From Thermorudis peleae (GTDB lineage: Bacteria > Chloroflexota > Chloroflexia > Thermomicrobiales > Thermomicrobiaceae), in assembly GCF_000744775.1 (NCBI RefSeq), contig NZ_JQMP01000001.1:124001-188000 (forward strand): DNA of 64,000 nt, in the 5' to 3' direction. The first letter of the stretch is position 1, and each line of letters starts with the position of its first letter. The position numbers and the translations under genes are program-made. Below, one piece after another: positions 27,032 to 36,215 of the stretch. The notes below the pieces were generated by a model that did not search any database, was not told the origin of the DNA, and worked only from the letters and a program-made list of their open reading frames with translations.

Positions 27032-27941
27032 GGCGTGCCTCCAGCGGTTGCTCAAGGCGCTCAGCCAGTGCAATTGCTAGCGCAGTTGCGGCCGTAGTAG
27101 CCTCGGCAACAGGAACGCGGCGCGATGCACGAACCAGCCGGTCTCCTTCCGGACTGGCAAGAAAAGCGACGATCTGAACCGTCTGTTCCTCCACGGTTGC
27201 GTATGCTCCTGCTGGCAACGAGCACCCGCTGCCGAGCGCACGCAGAAAAGCGCGCTCGGCCTCAACGGCAGTACGCGTTGCGGGATCGTCGAGCGTACGA
27301 AGCAGTGACTGCAGGGCTGCGTCATCCATGCGGCACGTCACGGCTAGCGCGCCCTGGCCAGGAGCAGGAATAAAGTCCTCAGGCGGCAACGCAGTGACAA
27401 TCCGGTCTAGCAAGCCTAATCGATGCAGCCCAGCAACAGCGAGGATAACAGCGTCGACCTCGCCGGTATCAAGCTTGCGGAGTCGTGTATCAACGTTGCC
27501 GCGTAGTGGCACGGAAGTAAGGTGCGGCAGGTGATGACGAAGCAGGGCCATACGCCGGGAAGAGCTTGTGCCGATCCGGGCTCCCGGAGGCAGCGCGGCG
27601 AGTGGCTGCCCGCTGCGGGTGATGACGGCATCGCGGGGATCATCTCGAATGAGGACGGCTGCCAGCGCAATGCCCGAGGGTAAGTCGGTTGGCAGATCTT
27701 TAGCACTGTGAACAGCGAAGTCGATAGCACCTTCCAGCAGTGCTTCGTGGAGGGCTCGGACGAAGACCCCTTGTCCACCGATTGCATGGAGGGGCGTATG
27801 CTGGTCGCGATCACCGTGGGTTGTGATTGGCACGACCTCGATTGCCTGCTGCGTCACAGTGCGGAGTTGATGAAGGACGATGGCTGTTTGGGCGCGCGCA
27901 AGGGCGCTGGCGCGTGTGCCAGCCCGGAGCACATTCCTCAT
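27021..27941 (-). CDS. hemC: Hydroxymethylbilane synthase (porphobilinogen deaminase)
   Basis: A 306-residue enzyme that polymerises four porphobilinogen units. It has 'LRAGTRASALARAQT', 'GGQGVFVRALHEALLEGAID', 'FAVHSAKDLPTDLP', 'GTSSSRRMALLR', 'RGNVDTRLRKLDTGEVDAVI' and the dipyrromethane-cofactor cysteine in 'LGSGCSLPAGAYA'. It is the first gene of the haem operon; the 175-base gap to the divergent SQR-like gene should hold both promoters. Confidence 0.96.
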   Translation of the reverse strand: MRNVLRAGTRASALARAQTAIVLHQLRTVTQQAIEVVPITTHGDRDQHTPLHAIGGQGVFVRALHEALLEGAIDFAVHSAKDLPTDLPSGIALAAVLIRDDPRDAVITRSGQPLAALPPGARIGTSSSRRMALLRHHLPHLTSVPLRGNVDTRLRKLDTGEVDAVILAVAGLHRLGLLDRIVTALPPEDFIPAPGQGALAVTCRMDDAALQSLLRTLDDPATRTAVEAERAFLRALGSGCSLPAGAYATVEEQTVQIVAFLASPEGDRLVRASRRVPVAEATTAATALAIALAERLEQPLEARHAP

Positions 27942-28069
27942 TGGTGCAGACGTCCTACCGTGTCAGCATCAGAAAAAACCTTACAAAAGTATTCCAAATC
28001 TGCTCAAACCTCCCACATGCTTTTGCCGGGAAGATTCTACGTGTCCCTGTTCTGGAAAACAAGGGCAGC

Positions 28070-28075
28070 TACAAT
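28070..28075 (+). promoter_or_regulatory. Possible -10 element of the SQR-like gene
   Basis: TACAAT lies 41 bases before the ATG of the SQR-like gene in the hemC/SQR-like divergent gap. No good -35 is present at 17 bases, so this is weak. Confidence 0.3.
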
Positions 28076-28116
28076 CGTGGTAAAGCGTGCGATTCAGTTG
28101 GGAGGGAGCATGAGCA

Positions 28117-29295
28117 ATGAGTCGGCATGTTGTCGTATTAGGAGCGGGACCGGGTGGATTAGCGGTCGCACAAGGAATTCGACACTGGCTACCGCCAACT
28201 GACCTTGTCACTGTTGTCGATCGGACAGACGAACAGCGGTTGGGTGTCTCGCTCCTGCTCGTGATGCGTGGCTGGCGTACGCCTGAAGCTGTAACGGCAC
28301 ATGTGGCGCCAGCGCTGGGTGAGGGTATTGTCTTCCATCAGGCGGAAGTCACGCATATCGATCTCGAAAACCGGCGCGTGCAAACAAGCCAGGGCGAGCT
28401 AGCCTACGATGCGGTAGTTGTGGCGTTAGGCGCTGAGGTGAGCGTCGACAGCGTGCCGGGCCTTGCGGAAGCGGTCGAACATGGCCTCGCTGGCCACTAC
28501 TACACACTACCCGGTGCGCTCCATTTGCGGGAGCGCCTAGCAAGCTTCGCTGGGGGACGGGTTGTACTCGTCGTCGCTCGCCTTCCCTATAAATGCCCTC
28601 CATCGCCTTATGAAGGCATCTTGCTGATCGATGACCTCCTCCGAGAACGTGGCTTGCGTGAGCGTGCTGAACTCACGATTGTTACTCCCGAGCCGCGGCC
28701 CTTAGCCATCGCGCCCCCACTCATTAGCGAGCAGCTAACTGAGTTACTGGCTGTGCGTGGCGTGACCCTGGTGACTGGTGAGCAGTTGCAGACTGTCGAC
28801 TATGATCGCCAAGAAGTTCTCTTCGCCTCGGGCAAGCGTGAACCATTTGATCTGCTCGTCGTTGTCCCACCTCACCAGCCGCCGGCAGTGGTACGTGAGG
28901 CCGGGCTCGTCGATGAGAGCGGCTGGATAACGGCAGCGCTCGCGACGATGCGAACTGCGGTCGATGGTGTCTGGGCCGTCGGCGATGTGACCCGTGTGCC
29001 GCTGCCGAACGGGGTTGCGTTGCCCAAGGCTGCGGTCTTTGCCCAGGCTGAGGCCGAGGTTGCTGCCCGTGATCTGGCGCGCACACTCGCTGCCGATGCT
29101 CCTGCGCCTGAGCCGAGTGGTGCCGGCCGGTGCTGGTTCATTGCAGGAACGCAGCAGGTTGGTGCTATCGATGTTGATTTCCTTGCTCAGCCGAGTCCAG
29201 CGTTCCGGTTCACCTTGCCCGATGCCTTCTATGTTGGGGCGATGGAGGCTGAACTGGCGAGTTGGCTCGCGCGTTGGGGTGGGCATGCAGACTAA
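28117..29295 (+). CDS. SQR/FCSD-like FAD-dependent NAD(P)-disulfide oxidoreductase
   Basis: A 392-residue flavoprotein. It starts with the FAD Rossmann motif 'VVVLGAGPGGLAVAQGI', has 'YDAVVVALGAEVS', and a second FAD motif 'VWAVGDVTRVPLPNG'. It has just two cysteines: Cys160 in 'RLPYKCPPSPYEG' and Cys339 in 'GAGRCWFIAG'. These align by position with the two cysteines common to sulfide:quinone oxidoreductase and flavocytochrome c; the third SQR cysteine near 128 is missing. It may oxidise sulfide or another donor, or be an NDH-2-like relative. The ATG at 28117 has GGAGGGA nine bases upstream. Confidence 0.8.
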   Translation: MSRHVVVLGAGPGGLAVAQGIRHWLPPTDLVTVVDRTDEQRLGVSLLLVMRGWRTPEAVTAHVAPALGEGIVFHQAEVTHIDLENRRVQTSQGELAYDAVVVALGAEVSVDSVPGLAEAVEHGLAGHYYTLPGALHLRERLASFAGGRVVLVVARLPYKCPPSPYEGILLIDDLLRERGLRERAELTIVTPEPRPLAIAPPLISEQLTELLAVRGVTLVTGEQLQTVDYDRQEVLFASGKREPFDLLVVVPPHQPPAVVREAGLVDESGWITAALATMRTAVDGVWAVGDVTRVPLPNGVALPKAAVFAQAEAEVAARDLARTLAADAPAPEPSGAGRCWFIAGTQQVGAIDVDFLAQPSPAFRFTLPDAFYVGAMEAELASWLARWGGHAD

Positions 29296-29398
29296 TCAGA
29301 TCGCCGGCGTGGAGACAGTGATGTCTATGGAGTGGGCCTGTTGCAGGGGCCGGGCGGGCGCGCGATCATAACGCCGAACGAGAAGGGAGCGTTGTCTC

Positions 29399-31228
29399 GT
29401 GGCAGGGTATCCGCTAGAAGCCTATTTCCAGGTCCGGCAGGCGTGGGGACCGCGTGTTCGCCCAGATGGCCAGGCTCTCCTCTTCCTCACCACGCTGACA
29501 GGCTCGCCGCAGCTCTGGGAAATGCCGATCGATGGCGGCTGGCCAGAGCAGCGAACGGTATTAGCTGACCGCGTCCTCCATGGTTCCTATGCGCCTCGAG
29601 ATGGACGCATAGTCTTCGCTGCAGATCATGGCGGTGATGAACGCTGGCAACTCTTCCTCCTTGACACTGATGGCACAACAGTGCGGCCGATTGCGGTTGC
29701 TCCAGGTGTTATTCATACCTTTGGGGCCTGGCATCCAAACGGCCGTCTGCTTGCCTACGCCACGAATGCACGGCACCCGGCCTACTTCGACGTCGTGTTG
29801 CTCGATGTGGAGAGTGGGGAGCGGCGTGTGCTCCTCCAGGCTGATGGGACTTACACGCCCGTTGCATTCACACCTGATGGGCAGACGCTCATCGTGCACC
29901 AGACAGTGACGCCACGTCATCATGTCCTGTACCGCTACGATCTGGTAGCTGGTACCAGCGAACCGCTCACGCCACCTACAGAAGAGGCGCGTTTCGAGGA
30001 TGTCCAGTTGACCCCTGACGGTACAACAGTGGTGGCGCTCAGTGATCGCGGGCGGGAATTCCTCGGGGTTCTCGAACTATCGTTGAACGATGGCCAAATG
30101 ACCTGGCGGCTGACGCGAGACGACGCAGACATTGAAGCGGCTTCGCTCAGTCCAGATGGACGCTTGCTGGCCTATGCAATCAACGAAAGCGGCTATTCCC
30201 GCTTGCGTATCCTTGATCGTGTGAGTGGCGTCCATCGGCCCGACCCACTGCTTCCGCAAGGGCTCTATGATCCGGGTGGACGTGACCCAGTCCGGCCAGC
30301 GTGGACGCCAGATGGCCGTGCCATTGTGGTTGGCTGGGGCAGTGCAACCGCGCCGGCCGATATCTGGCGTGTCGATGTTGCGACGGGGATTGCCCGACCA
30401 TTGACACGGAGCAGTCGCGGGGGGTTACCGGCAGATGCGTTTACTCCTGCCCAGCTCATCCACTATCCAACGTTCGATGGTCGGCAGATCCCTGCCTTTT
30501 TCTATCGTCCGGCACAACAACCATTTCCTGTTGTTGTGCATGTTCATGGCGGACCAGAAGCACAAGCTCGACCAAGCTTTGACCCGCTGATCCAATGGCT
30601 GGTGAGCCAGGGAATCGGCGTCTTGGCACCGAATGTACGAGGGAGTGCTGGCTACGGGAAAACCTACCTCTCGTTGGATGACGTCGAAAAACGCCCCGAT
30701 GCGGTGCGTGACTTGCTTGCGGCCCGCGATTGGTTAGCAGCGCAACCGGACGTGCGGAGCGATCGTATTGCGGTCATGGGTGCGAGCTATGGCGGATTCA
30801 TGACCCTGGCCGCGTTGACTGAGGCTCCCGAGGCTTGGGCGTGTGGTGTTGAAATTGTTGGTATTGTGAACTTCATTACCTTCCTTGAGCGCACCGGCCC
30901 ATGGCGGCGCCGTTTGCGCGAAGCAGAGTACGGTAGCCTTGAACGCGATCGAGCATTGCTTGAGGCAATTTCGCCGATAACTCGGGTTGACCGAATCACC
31001 GCGCCGCTGATGGTCATCCACGGGCGCAACGATCCTCGGGTGCCATTTAGCGAAGCTGAACAGCTTGTCGCTGCACTGCGTGATCGTGGGCGTGACGTCA
31101 TCTTTCTGCCGTTCGACGATGAAGGGCATGGAATTGTCAAGCTTGCAAACCGGCTGCAGGCGTACCGGGAGATTGGGGCATTCTTCGCACGGCACTTACT
31201 TAATCAAGGTGATCGCGAGGCATCCTAA
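29399..31228 (+). CDS. S9 family prolyl-oligopeptidase-type peptidase
   Basis: A 609-residue serine peptidase without a signal peptide. An N-terminal WD40/TolB-like propeller (about 1-345) is followed by an alpha/beta-hydrolase domain with the nucleophile elbow GASYGGF, acid 'HGRNDPRVPF' and catalytic His 'FDDEGHGIVK'. It cleaves short peptides, typically acylaminoacyl or dipeptidyl type. The GTG at 29399 follows AAGGGAG by nine bases. A terminator hairpin overlaps its last codons. Confidence 0.9.
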   Translation: MAGYPLEAYFQVRQAWGPRVRPDGQALLFLTTLTGSPQLWEMPIDGGWPEQRTVLADRVLHGSYAPRDGRIVFAADHGGDERWQLFLLDTDGTTVRPIAVAPGVIHTFGAWHPNGRLLAYATNARHPAYFDVVLLDVESGERRVLLQADGTYTPVAFTPDGQTLIVHQTVTPRHHVLYRYDLVAGTSEPLTPPTEEARFEDVQLTPDGTTVVALSDRGREFLGVLELSLNDGQMTWRLTRDDADIEAASLSPDGRLLAYAINESGYSRLRILDRVSGVHRPDPLLPQGLYDPGGRDPVRPAWTPDGRAIVVGWGSATAPADIWRVDVATGIARPLTRSSRGGLPADAFTPAQLIHYPTFDGRQIPAFFYRPAQQPFPVVVHVHGGPEAQARPSFDPLIQWLVSQGIGVLAPNVRGSAGYGKTYLSLDDVEKRPDAVRDLLAARDWLAAQPDVRSDRIAVMGASYGGFMTLAALTEAPEAWACGVEIVGIVNFITFLERTGPWRRRLREAEYGSLERDRALLEAISPITRVDRITAPLMVIHGRNDPRVPFSEAEQLVAALRDRGRDVIFLPFDDEGHGIVKLANRLQAYREIGAFFARHLLNQGDREAS

Positions 31229-31242
31229 TCCTCGCGATCACC
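31208..31242. terminator. Hairpin ending the S9 peptidase gene
   Basis: GGTGATCGCGAGG (31208-31220) is perfectly complementary to CCTCGCGATCACC (31230-31242) with a nine-base loop containing the stop codon. It sits between convergent genes and could serve both strands. There is no long U-tract. Confidence 0.75.
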
Positions 31243-31259
31243 TCTCTGGTCCACACGAA

Positions 31260-31511
31260 CTATTGAAAGAGTTTGGAGCCAGTACCGCGCAAGCGCTTGC
31301 TCTGCTCGTGGATAGCGGCGATTTCGTCCATCGAGAAAAGCTTCTCGACAAAAGAGTCGGGACGGGGATCGCGCGCGGAGGGGCGACGATAGCCACGGAG
31401 CAGAATGCCCTGCTCCGTCTGTAAGATAACAACATCCTGGAGATCGTGCGTGTCAATGAACTTCCCGACTGCTCGGAGGATATCTTCGTAGCGATAGAGC
31501 CAACTACTCAT
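31260..31511 (-). CDS. Conserved-looking 83-residue hypothetical protein
   Basis: Starts MSSWLYRYEDILRAVGKFID, with an AAGGGG site upstream of the ATG at 31511; a longer frame has no better start. It is a small alpha/beta protein ('DVVILQTEQGILLRGYRRP') with an acidic helical C-terminus ('FSMDEIAAIHEQSKRLRG'). No family is recognised. It lies 42 bases downstream of the VWA gene and so is probably the last gene of the ATPase-MoxR-VWA transcript. Confidence 0.6.
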   Translation of the reverse strand: MSSWLYRYEDILRAVGKFIDTHDLQDVVILQTEQGILLRGYRRPSARDPRPDSFVEKLFSMDEIAAIHEQSKRLRGTGSKLFQ

Positions 31512-31553
31512 TGGCGTTGCCCCTTCTGACGCTGCCTGCCCTGGCATGGAATC

Positions 31554-33653
31554 CTAGCGCAAGCGTGTGCGTTTGTTGGCAACGTAGTCAAGCAAGATGT
31601 ATTCCCCAAGATGGTCGGGCGTGGCGAAGAATGCTCGCCCCTTGTTAATGCGGGCCATTTCGCTGACGAACCCAGCCATGTATGGGCTGCGCTCAAGCAT
31701 GAACGTGTTAATCACAATTTGCTCACGCGTGCAGCGAGCAACCTCCTTCAGGGTCTCCTGGAAGGTCTGATAGGTCGGCGGGTAGGAGAAGCGCACCTGC
31801 TCGCCGTCGAAGTAAGCGGTCGGCTCGCCGTCCGTGATGAGAATAATCTGCTTTGTTCCAGCCCGGTGCCGTGAGAGCAGTTGGCGTGCCAGCATAAAGC
31901 CATGCTGCATGTTTGTGCCGTAGTTATATTCATCCCACGTGATGTGGGGCAGCATTGCGGGCTTAAGCTCAGTTGCGACGTACGAGAAGCCGACGATGTA
32001 GAGGTGGTCACGGGGGAACTGGGCTCGGATGAGACTATCGAGTGCGAGCGCCACTTTCTTGGCTGCGAGGAAGCAGCCGTTGTAGAGCATTGATCGGCTC
32101 ATGTCGACCATCAAGACCGTAGCAGACTGGGTCAGGAGTTCGGCACGGAAGACTTCGAAATCGTCGGGATGGAGGTGCACCGGGCTGCCGGGGCCATCGC
32201 GGAAGACCGCGTTCATGACGGTCTTGGGCAGGTGGAGATAGAAAGGATCACCAAACTCGTAGGTCTTCGTCTCGTCGCTCGGTTCACCGCCACGCCCAGC
32301 TCGCGGGATCGGATGCTGCCCAATCCGGTCCTGTTTGAGATGACGGAAGATCTCGCGCAGGGCTTTCTGCCCAATCTTACGAACGCCTCGCGGAGTCAAT
32401 TCGTAGCCGCGGCGCGTCCGCTGAATGTAGCCAGCCTCCTCGAGAATCCGTGTCAACTGACGAAGTTGGTCAAGCTGAGCGGCAAGTTCGTCGCCGTAAA
32501 GCTGGCGAACGCGTTCGAGATCGATTCGATTGAGGTCGCGCCAGTCGCGCACATGGCTCAACTGTTCCTCAACCTCTTGCATCCCCTGGAGGCGCTCCAT
32601 GAGTTGCAGCGCCTGGCCAAGCGTGAGTTCCTCGCTGCCGGTGAACGGTTGGGCCTGCCGATACGGGTTGTAGGGGAGCAACTGACTAAGGTTGTGAGCG
32701 AGTTGCTCAAGTTCCTGCCGAATTCCCGGGTCTTGCAGTGCTGCATCGAGTGCGTCAGCAAGTTGCCGCCGCATCTCCGGCGTCATCGAATCGAGCAGGC
32801 TCTGCATCGCTGCCATCTGGCGAGCGAGGTAGTCGAGTAACTCGTCGAGATTCTTGAGGTTACGATCGAAATAGTGGCCATATTTGTGCATAAAACGCTC
32901 GAAGTCTGGCTGCCCGCCTCGAGCCCGTTCAGCAAGCATCTCGTTCAACTCGTGAAGCACCTGGCGCAGGTTTGCGAGATCCTCGGGCGTCATCTGTTGG
33001 ATTGCCTGCTGCAGTCCTTGGAAGGTCTGCTGAAGCATCTGCTGCTGGAGCGAGGCGAGCAGTTCTTGGAATTGTTGGCGAGCCTGTGGATCCATAAATT
33101 CATATTGCATGAGTTGCTGGATACGACCAGCTGGATCCGGTGGGAGCTGGTCAAGGAATGCTTGCTTGCGGCGTGCCAATTGCTCCAGTAGCCGATGCGC
33201 TTCCTCTGGGCTTAACGTGTTTTCGCTTTCTTGCTCAGAAGCCATCTCGTTGGATTGCCCTGAGTCGGTCTGTGGCTGCACCGTTGGCTGCTGCCTGGCT
33301 TGGGCGAGACGTTGCTGACTCTCGGCAAGCCGTCGCTCAATGCCGCTGCGTTCAGTTTGAATGATCTCCTCAAGCCGGCGCGCGATATCGCGCAAAACCG
33401 AGTTCGGGTCATAGCGACGGAGCGCTTCTTGACGCTGGGCCCGTAGCTGCTCGAGAAGATCACGCATGCCAGTCAGGGGCATCTGTGGGTTGTCTGATCC
33501 CCACCGGAAGAGCCGTTGTAGCGCACGAGTCACATCACCATCAGCAAGGACTTCGTCAGCGATAGCATCGAGGAGCTGGTCAGCATCAAGCAAGTCGATT
33601 TGCTGTGTGCCATCCCAGCGTGTGTATCGGAATGCGAACGGTGTCTTCGACAT
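31554..33653 (-). CDS. VWA domain protein, partner of MoxR ATPase
   Basis: A 699-residue soluble protein. A long helical, Gln/Glu/Leu-rich part (about 1-480) is followed by a von Willebrand A domain with the MIDAS motif 'LMVDMSRSMLYNG', then 'FPRDHLYIVGFSYVA' and 'IILITDGEPTAYFDG'. VWA proteins of this kind work with MoxR-type AAA+ ATPases as chaperone or metal-insertion pairs. The gene starts 31 bases after the MoxR stop. No signal peptide is seen. Confidence 0.88.
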   Translation of the reverse strand: MSKTPFAFRYTRWDGTQQIDLLDADQLLDAIADEVLADGDVTRALQRLFRWGSDNPQMPLTGMRDLLEQLRAQRQEALRRYDPNSVLRDIARRLEEIIQTERSGIERRLAESQQRLAQARQQPTVQPQTDSGQSNEMASEQESENTLSPEEAHRLLEQLARRKQAFLDQLPPDPAGRIQQLMQYEFMDPQARQQFQELLASLQQQMLQQTFQGLQQAIQQMTPEDLANLRQVLHELNEMLAERARGGQPDFERFMHKYGHYFDRNLKNLDELLDYLARQMAAMQSLLDSMTPEMRRQLADALDAALQDPGIRQELEQLAHNLSQLLPYNPYRQAQPFTGSEELTLGQALQLMERLQGMQEVEEQLSHVRDWRDLNRIDLERVRQLYGDELAAQLDQLRQLTRILEEAGYIQRTRRGYELTPRGVRKIGQKALREIFRHLKQDRIGQHPIPRAGRGGEPSDETKTYEFGDPFYLHLPKTVMNAVFRDGPGSPVHLHPDDFEVFRAELLTQSATVLMVDMSRSMLYNGCFLAAKKVALALDSLIRAQFPRDHLYIVGFSYVATELKPAMLPHITWDEYNYGTNMQHGFMLARQLLSRHRAGTKQIILITDGEPTAYFDGEQVRFSYPPTYQTFQETLKEVARCTREQIVINTFMLERSPYMAGFVSEMARINKGRAFFATPDHLGEYILLDYVANKRTRLR

Positions 33654-33684
33654 TGGCGTCTCCTTTTACTGCCTGGCCGGTGGA

Positions 33685-35085
33685 TTATCCGCGATAGCGT
33701 GTTCCCCGCCCTTCCAGGCGATCCTTGTTGAGTCGTCGGCTCAAATGCAGACCTTCGAGCACGAACTCGACAACCGCGGCGATCTGCTCCGGGCTGCCAG
33801 CTGCGTTGAGACGGCTGACCGCGTTGCGCAGGCTGTCGATATGCGCCACCTGGTGAACATAGCGCATCGCTGGCTGAAGGTCGGAGCATTCCACCTCAAG
33901 GCCGTTCTCGAAGGCGAGGATAAGATCATCAAAGTCACGAACGCTAAAGTAGCGGTTAAATGTCGCCAGGACCGCACCGTTGATGAGCTTCTCGATAACA
34001 CGCTCTTCTTGGACATCGCCGAGCGTCTCGAGCTCAATCTTGCCAAGCGTCGATGCCATGAGCGCTGGGAGATCGCTGATGCGTGGTACTGCCTGTTTCT
34101 CGCCGAGCCGAACAGCGCGCTTCGCTGCATTGCTGATAAGCGTCTCGTAGTTGGCAATTGACATCCGAACGCTGACACCGGAGCGCTGGCTGATGTCGTG
34201 GCTGCGGCGTGCGAGATGTGTTAACTCAGCAACAATTTCACGCATGAAGGCCGGGACAACAATCGCAATGCCTGGAACTTCGAGCGGCATCCGCTCTTGT
34301 TCCATAATGGCAATTTCAACATCGAGCGAAGTGGGATAGTGCGTGCGGATTTGGGCACCGTAGCGGTCCTTGAGCGGAGTGATGATGCGGCCACGATTCG
34401 TGTAGTCCTCCGGGTTGGCGCTTGCGACGATGTAGACGTCGAGCGGCAGCCGTACGCGATAGCCACGAATCTGGACGTCTCGCTCCTCCATAATGTTCAG
34501 AAGCCCAACTTGGATGCGTTCGGCGAGGTCTGGCAGCTCGTTAATGGCGAAGATGCCGCGATTCGTCCGTGGGATGAGGCCGTAGTGAATTGTCAGCTCA
34601 TCAGACAGATAGCGTCCCTCAGCCACCTTAATCGGATCGACTTCGCCGATGAGATCGGCAATCGTTGTGTCTGGCGTGGCAAGTTTCTCGGCGTAGCGAT
34701 CCTCGCGTCGAATCCAGGCGATTGGTGTCTTATCGCCCATTTCTGCGATCAGGTCGCGTGCATATTTGCTGATAGGCGCAAATGGGTTATCGTTAATTTC
34801 GCTACCAGCAACAATTGGCACTTCCTCATCGAGGAGATTCACTAAGGCACGGGCAAGTCGTGTCTTTGCCTGGCCGCGTTCTCCGAGGAAGATGATGTCT
34901 TGACCAGCTAAGATAGCATTCTCGATCTGCGGGATGACCGTGTCATCATAGCCAATAATTCCTGGGAAGATCGGCTCGCCACTCGCAATCTTCGCAAGCA
35001 GATTGCGCCGCATTTCTTCGCGGACAGGTAACACCTGGTAGCCGCTTTCGCGTAGCTCACCGAGTGTCTGCGGTCGTTGGGACAT
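33685..35085 (-). CDS. MoxR-type AAA+ ATPase
   Basis: A 466-residue ATPase. Walker A is at residues 68-75 ('GERGQAKT'), followed by a Walker B-like 'RGIFAINELPDLAERIQVGLLNIMEE' region (read in the middle of the domain) and sensor 'DVYIVASANPEDYTNRGRI'. Sequence resembles the BchI/ChlI and MoxR group. It would remodel a target together with the VWA protein encoded directly downstream. The ATG at 35085 (MSQRPQTL) has GTAAGGAG upstream; the earlier ATG is less likely. Confidence 0.92.
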   Translation of the reverse strand: MSQRPQTLGELRESGYQVLPVREEMRRNLLAKIASGEPIFPGIIGYDDTVIPQIENAILAGQDIIFLGERGQAKTRLARALVNLLDEEVPIVAGSEINDNPFAPISKYARDLIAEMGDKTPIAWIRREDRYAEKLATPDTTIADLIGEVDPIKVAEGRYLSDELTIHYGLIPRTNRGIFAINELPDLAERIQVGLLNIMEERDVQIRGYRVRLPLDVYIVASANPEDYTNRGRIITPLKDRYGAQIRTHYPTSLDVEIAIMEQERMPLEVPGIAIVVPAFMREIVAELTHLARRSHDISQRSGVSVRMSIANYETLISNAAKRAVRLGEKQAVPRISDLPALMASTLGKIELETLGDVQEERVIEKLINGAVLATFNRYFSVRDFDDLILAFENGLEVECSDLQPAMRYVHQVAHIDSLRNAVSRLNAAGSPEQIAAVVEFVLEGLHLSRRLNKDRLEGRGTRYRG

Positions 35086-35136
35086 GGGGCAACACTCCTT
35101 ACCAATCACAAGCAATCGTGTATTGTGAGTCAGGCA

Positions 35137-35157
35137 ACCGGGGCATCATGCCCCGGT
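35137..35157. terminator. 21-base palindromic hairpin between ATPase and MoxR genes
   Basis: A ten-base stem with a single central base, running from 35137 to 35157, between the stop at 35180 and the MoxR start at 35085 on the minus strand. It may end or attenuate the upstream ATPase transcript. No U-tract follows. Confidence 0.55.
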
Positions 35158-35179
35158 GCAGACCTGCGAGCTGGCTTGG

Positions 35180-36088
35180 TCAGGTTCCGGACAGCTCGCC
35201 TTCAATCCTACTCCGCCCTGTCTCATTGTCAACGTCCGGCCGAAGTGTTTGAGCGAACGCCTCACGTTCGACCGCAAAAGCCTGGCGAACTGCTGCGCGG
35301 TCGTACGGGCCTGTCGCTACCCAGCGACTGAGCAACCGCTCGCGCCGAGCGAGGGCTCGACGCACCAGTGTTGGATCAAGCGAGAAACGGCTGGCGAGGA
35401 AATCGACAAGGGCGGCTGGATCGCTCTGCAATGGTGAACGCAGCGTGGCACGGTGAGCGAGTACGGTCGGTTCAAGCGTCCCATCGCGACAGGTGAATGT
35501 CTCAACGCGCATGACCCGGCGTAGTAGCCCTTGTGTATCCCATCCAAGGCCGAGGCTGATAATCAAGTCGATTGCGGCAAGGTCCGTTTCGGGTACTTCA
35601 AGCGGATAACGTGTGAACAGTGCGCGTACTTCCTCAGCACTCGCTGCATGCACAGTCGTTGCCAAAGCATGCCCCTGACGCAAGAGTGCAAAAGCACGAC
35701 GGACGCCACGCCCCCAGAGATAGATCGGCAAGTGGCTGCTGATTTCGTTGCAGAGCAGATAGGTCCGGATGGGATCGGCAGTTTCGGCGAACTCAAAGCG
35801 CTCATACCACCCGCGGAGGTAGTAGCGGGTGATTTCGGGTGGGACACAGTCGAGCAACGCAGTGAGAAGCGTCGTCTTGCCAGCTTGCGGTTCTCGCGCG
35901 GCGACAATAACGGTGGGTCGCTGCTCCATCGCAAGCCAGAGAAAGGCTGCGACCCGGGCAGTTAACGTCTGGTTGGCCACGAGAGTGACCAACGAGAGCG
36001 TGTGTTCAGGAACAGGGCGATAGCCCCACCACTCCATTGGCTCCGTGGAGGGAGGCGTCTCGCCTCCAGGTAGCTCATCAATGGACAC
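35180..36088 (-). CDS. VirB11/GspE-like secretion ATPase-related protein
   Basis: About 302 residues. P-loop 'AAREPQAGKTTLL' (residues 63-75, with Ala in place of the first Gly), and a His-box-like 'GHALATTVHAASAEEV' as in type II/IV secretion ATPases. An unusually high fraction of Arg and Leu follows in the C-terminal half. No pilus, secretion channel or pseudopilin genes are near, so a role in secretion is unproven. The GTG at 36088 is chosen because GAGGGAG lies eight bases before it; an ATG at 36178 gives a longer N-terminus. It lies 94 bases before the MoxR gene on the same strand. Confidence 0.7.
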   Translation of the reverse strand: MSIDELPGGETPPSTEPMEWWGYRPVPEHTLSLVTLVANQTLTARVAAFLWLAMEQRPTVIVAAREPQAGKTTLLTALLDCVPPEITRYYLRGWYERFEFAETADPIRTYLLCNEISSHLPIYLWGRGVRRAFALLRQGHALATTVHAASAEEVRALFTRYPLEVPETDLAAIDLIISLGLGWDTQGLLRRVMRVETFTCRDGTLEPTVLAHRATLRSPLQSDPAALVDFLASRFSLDPTLVRRALARRERLLSRWVATGPYDRAAVRQAFAVEREAFAQTLRPDVDNETGRSRIEGELSGT

Positions 36089-36215
36089 GCTGCCCACTCC
36101 CTCTACGATGTGGTGAAGAAAAAGTACCCCGCTACCCTGACAATGCTCGTTAGCGGGTAGCGAGCGTTGGATCGGCAATCATGCCAAGGCCCCGGATGAG
36201 GTGCCTTTCACTGTT

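Noticed and set aside
31260-36088. A phage-defence island.
   Set aside because: MoxR, VWA and VirB11-like ATPase alone do not make a known defence system, and no nuclease, methylase or restriction gene is near.
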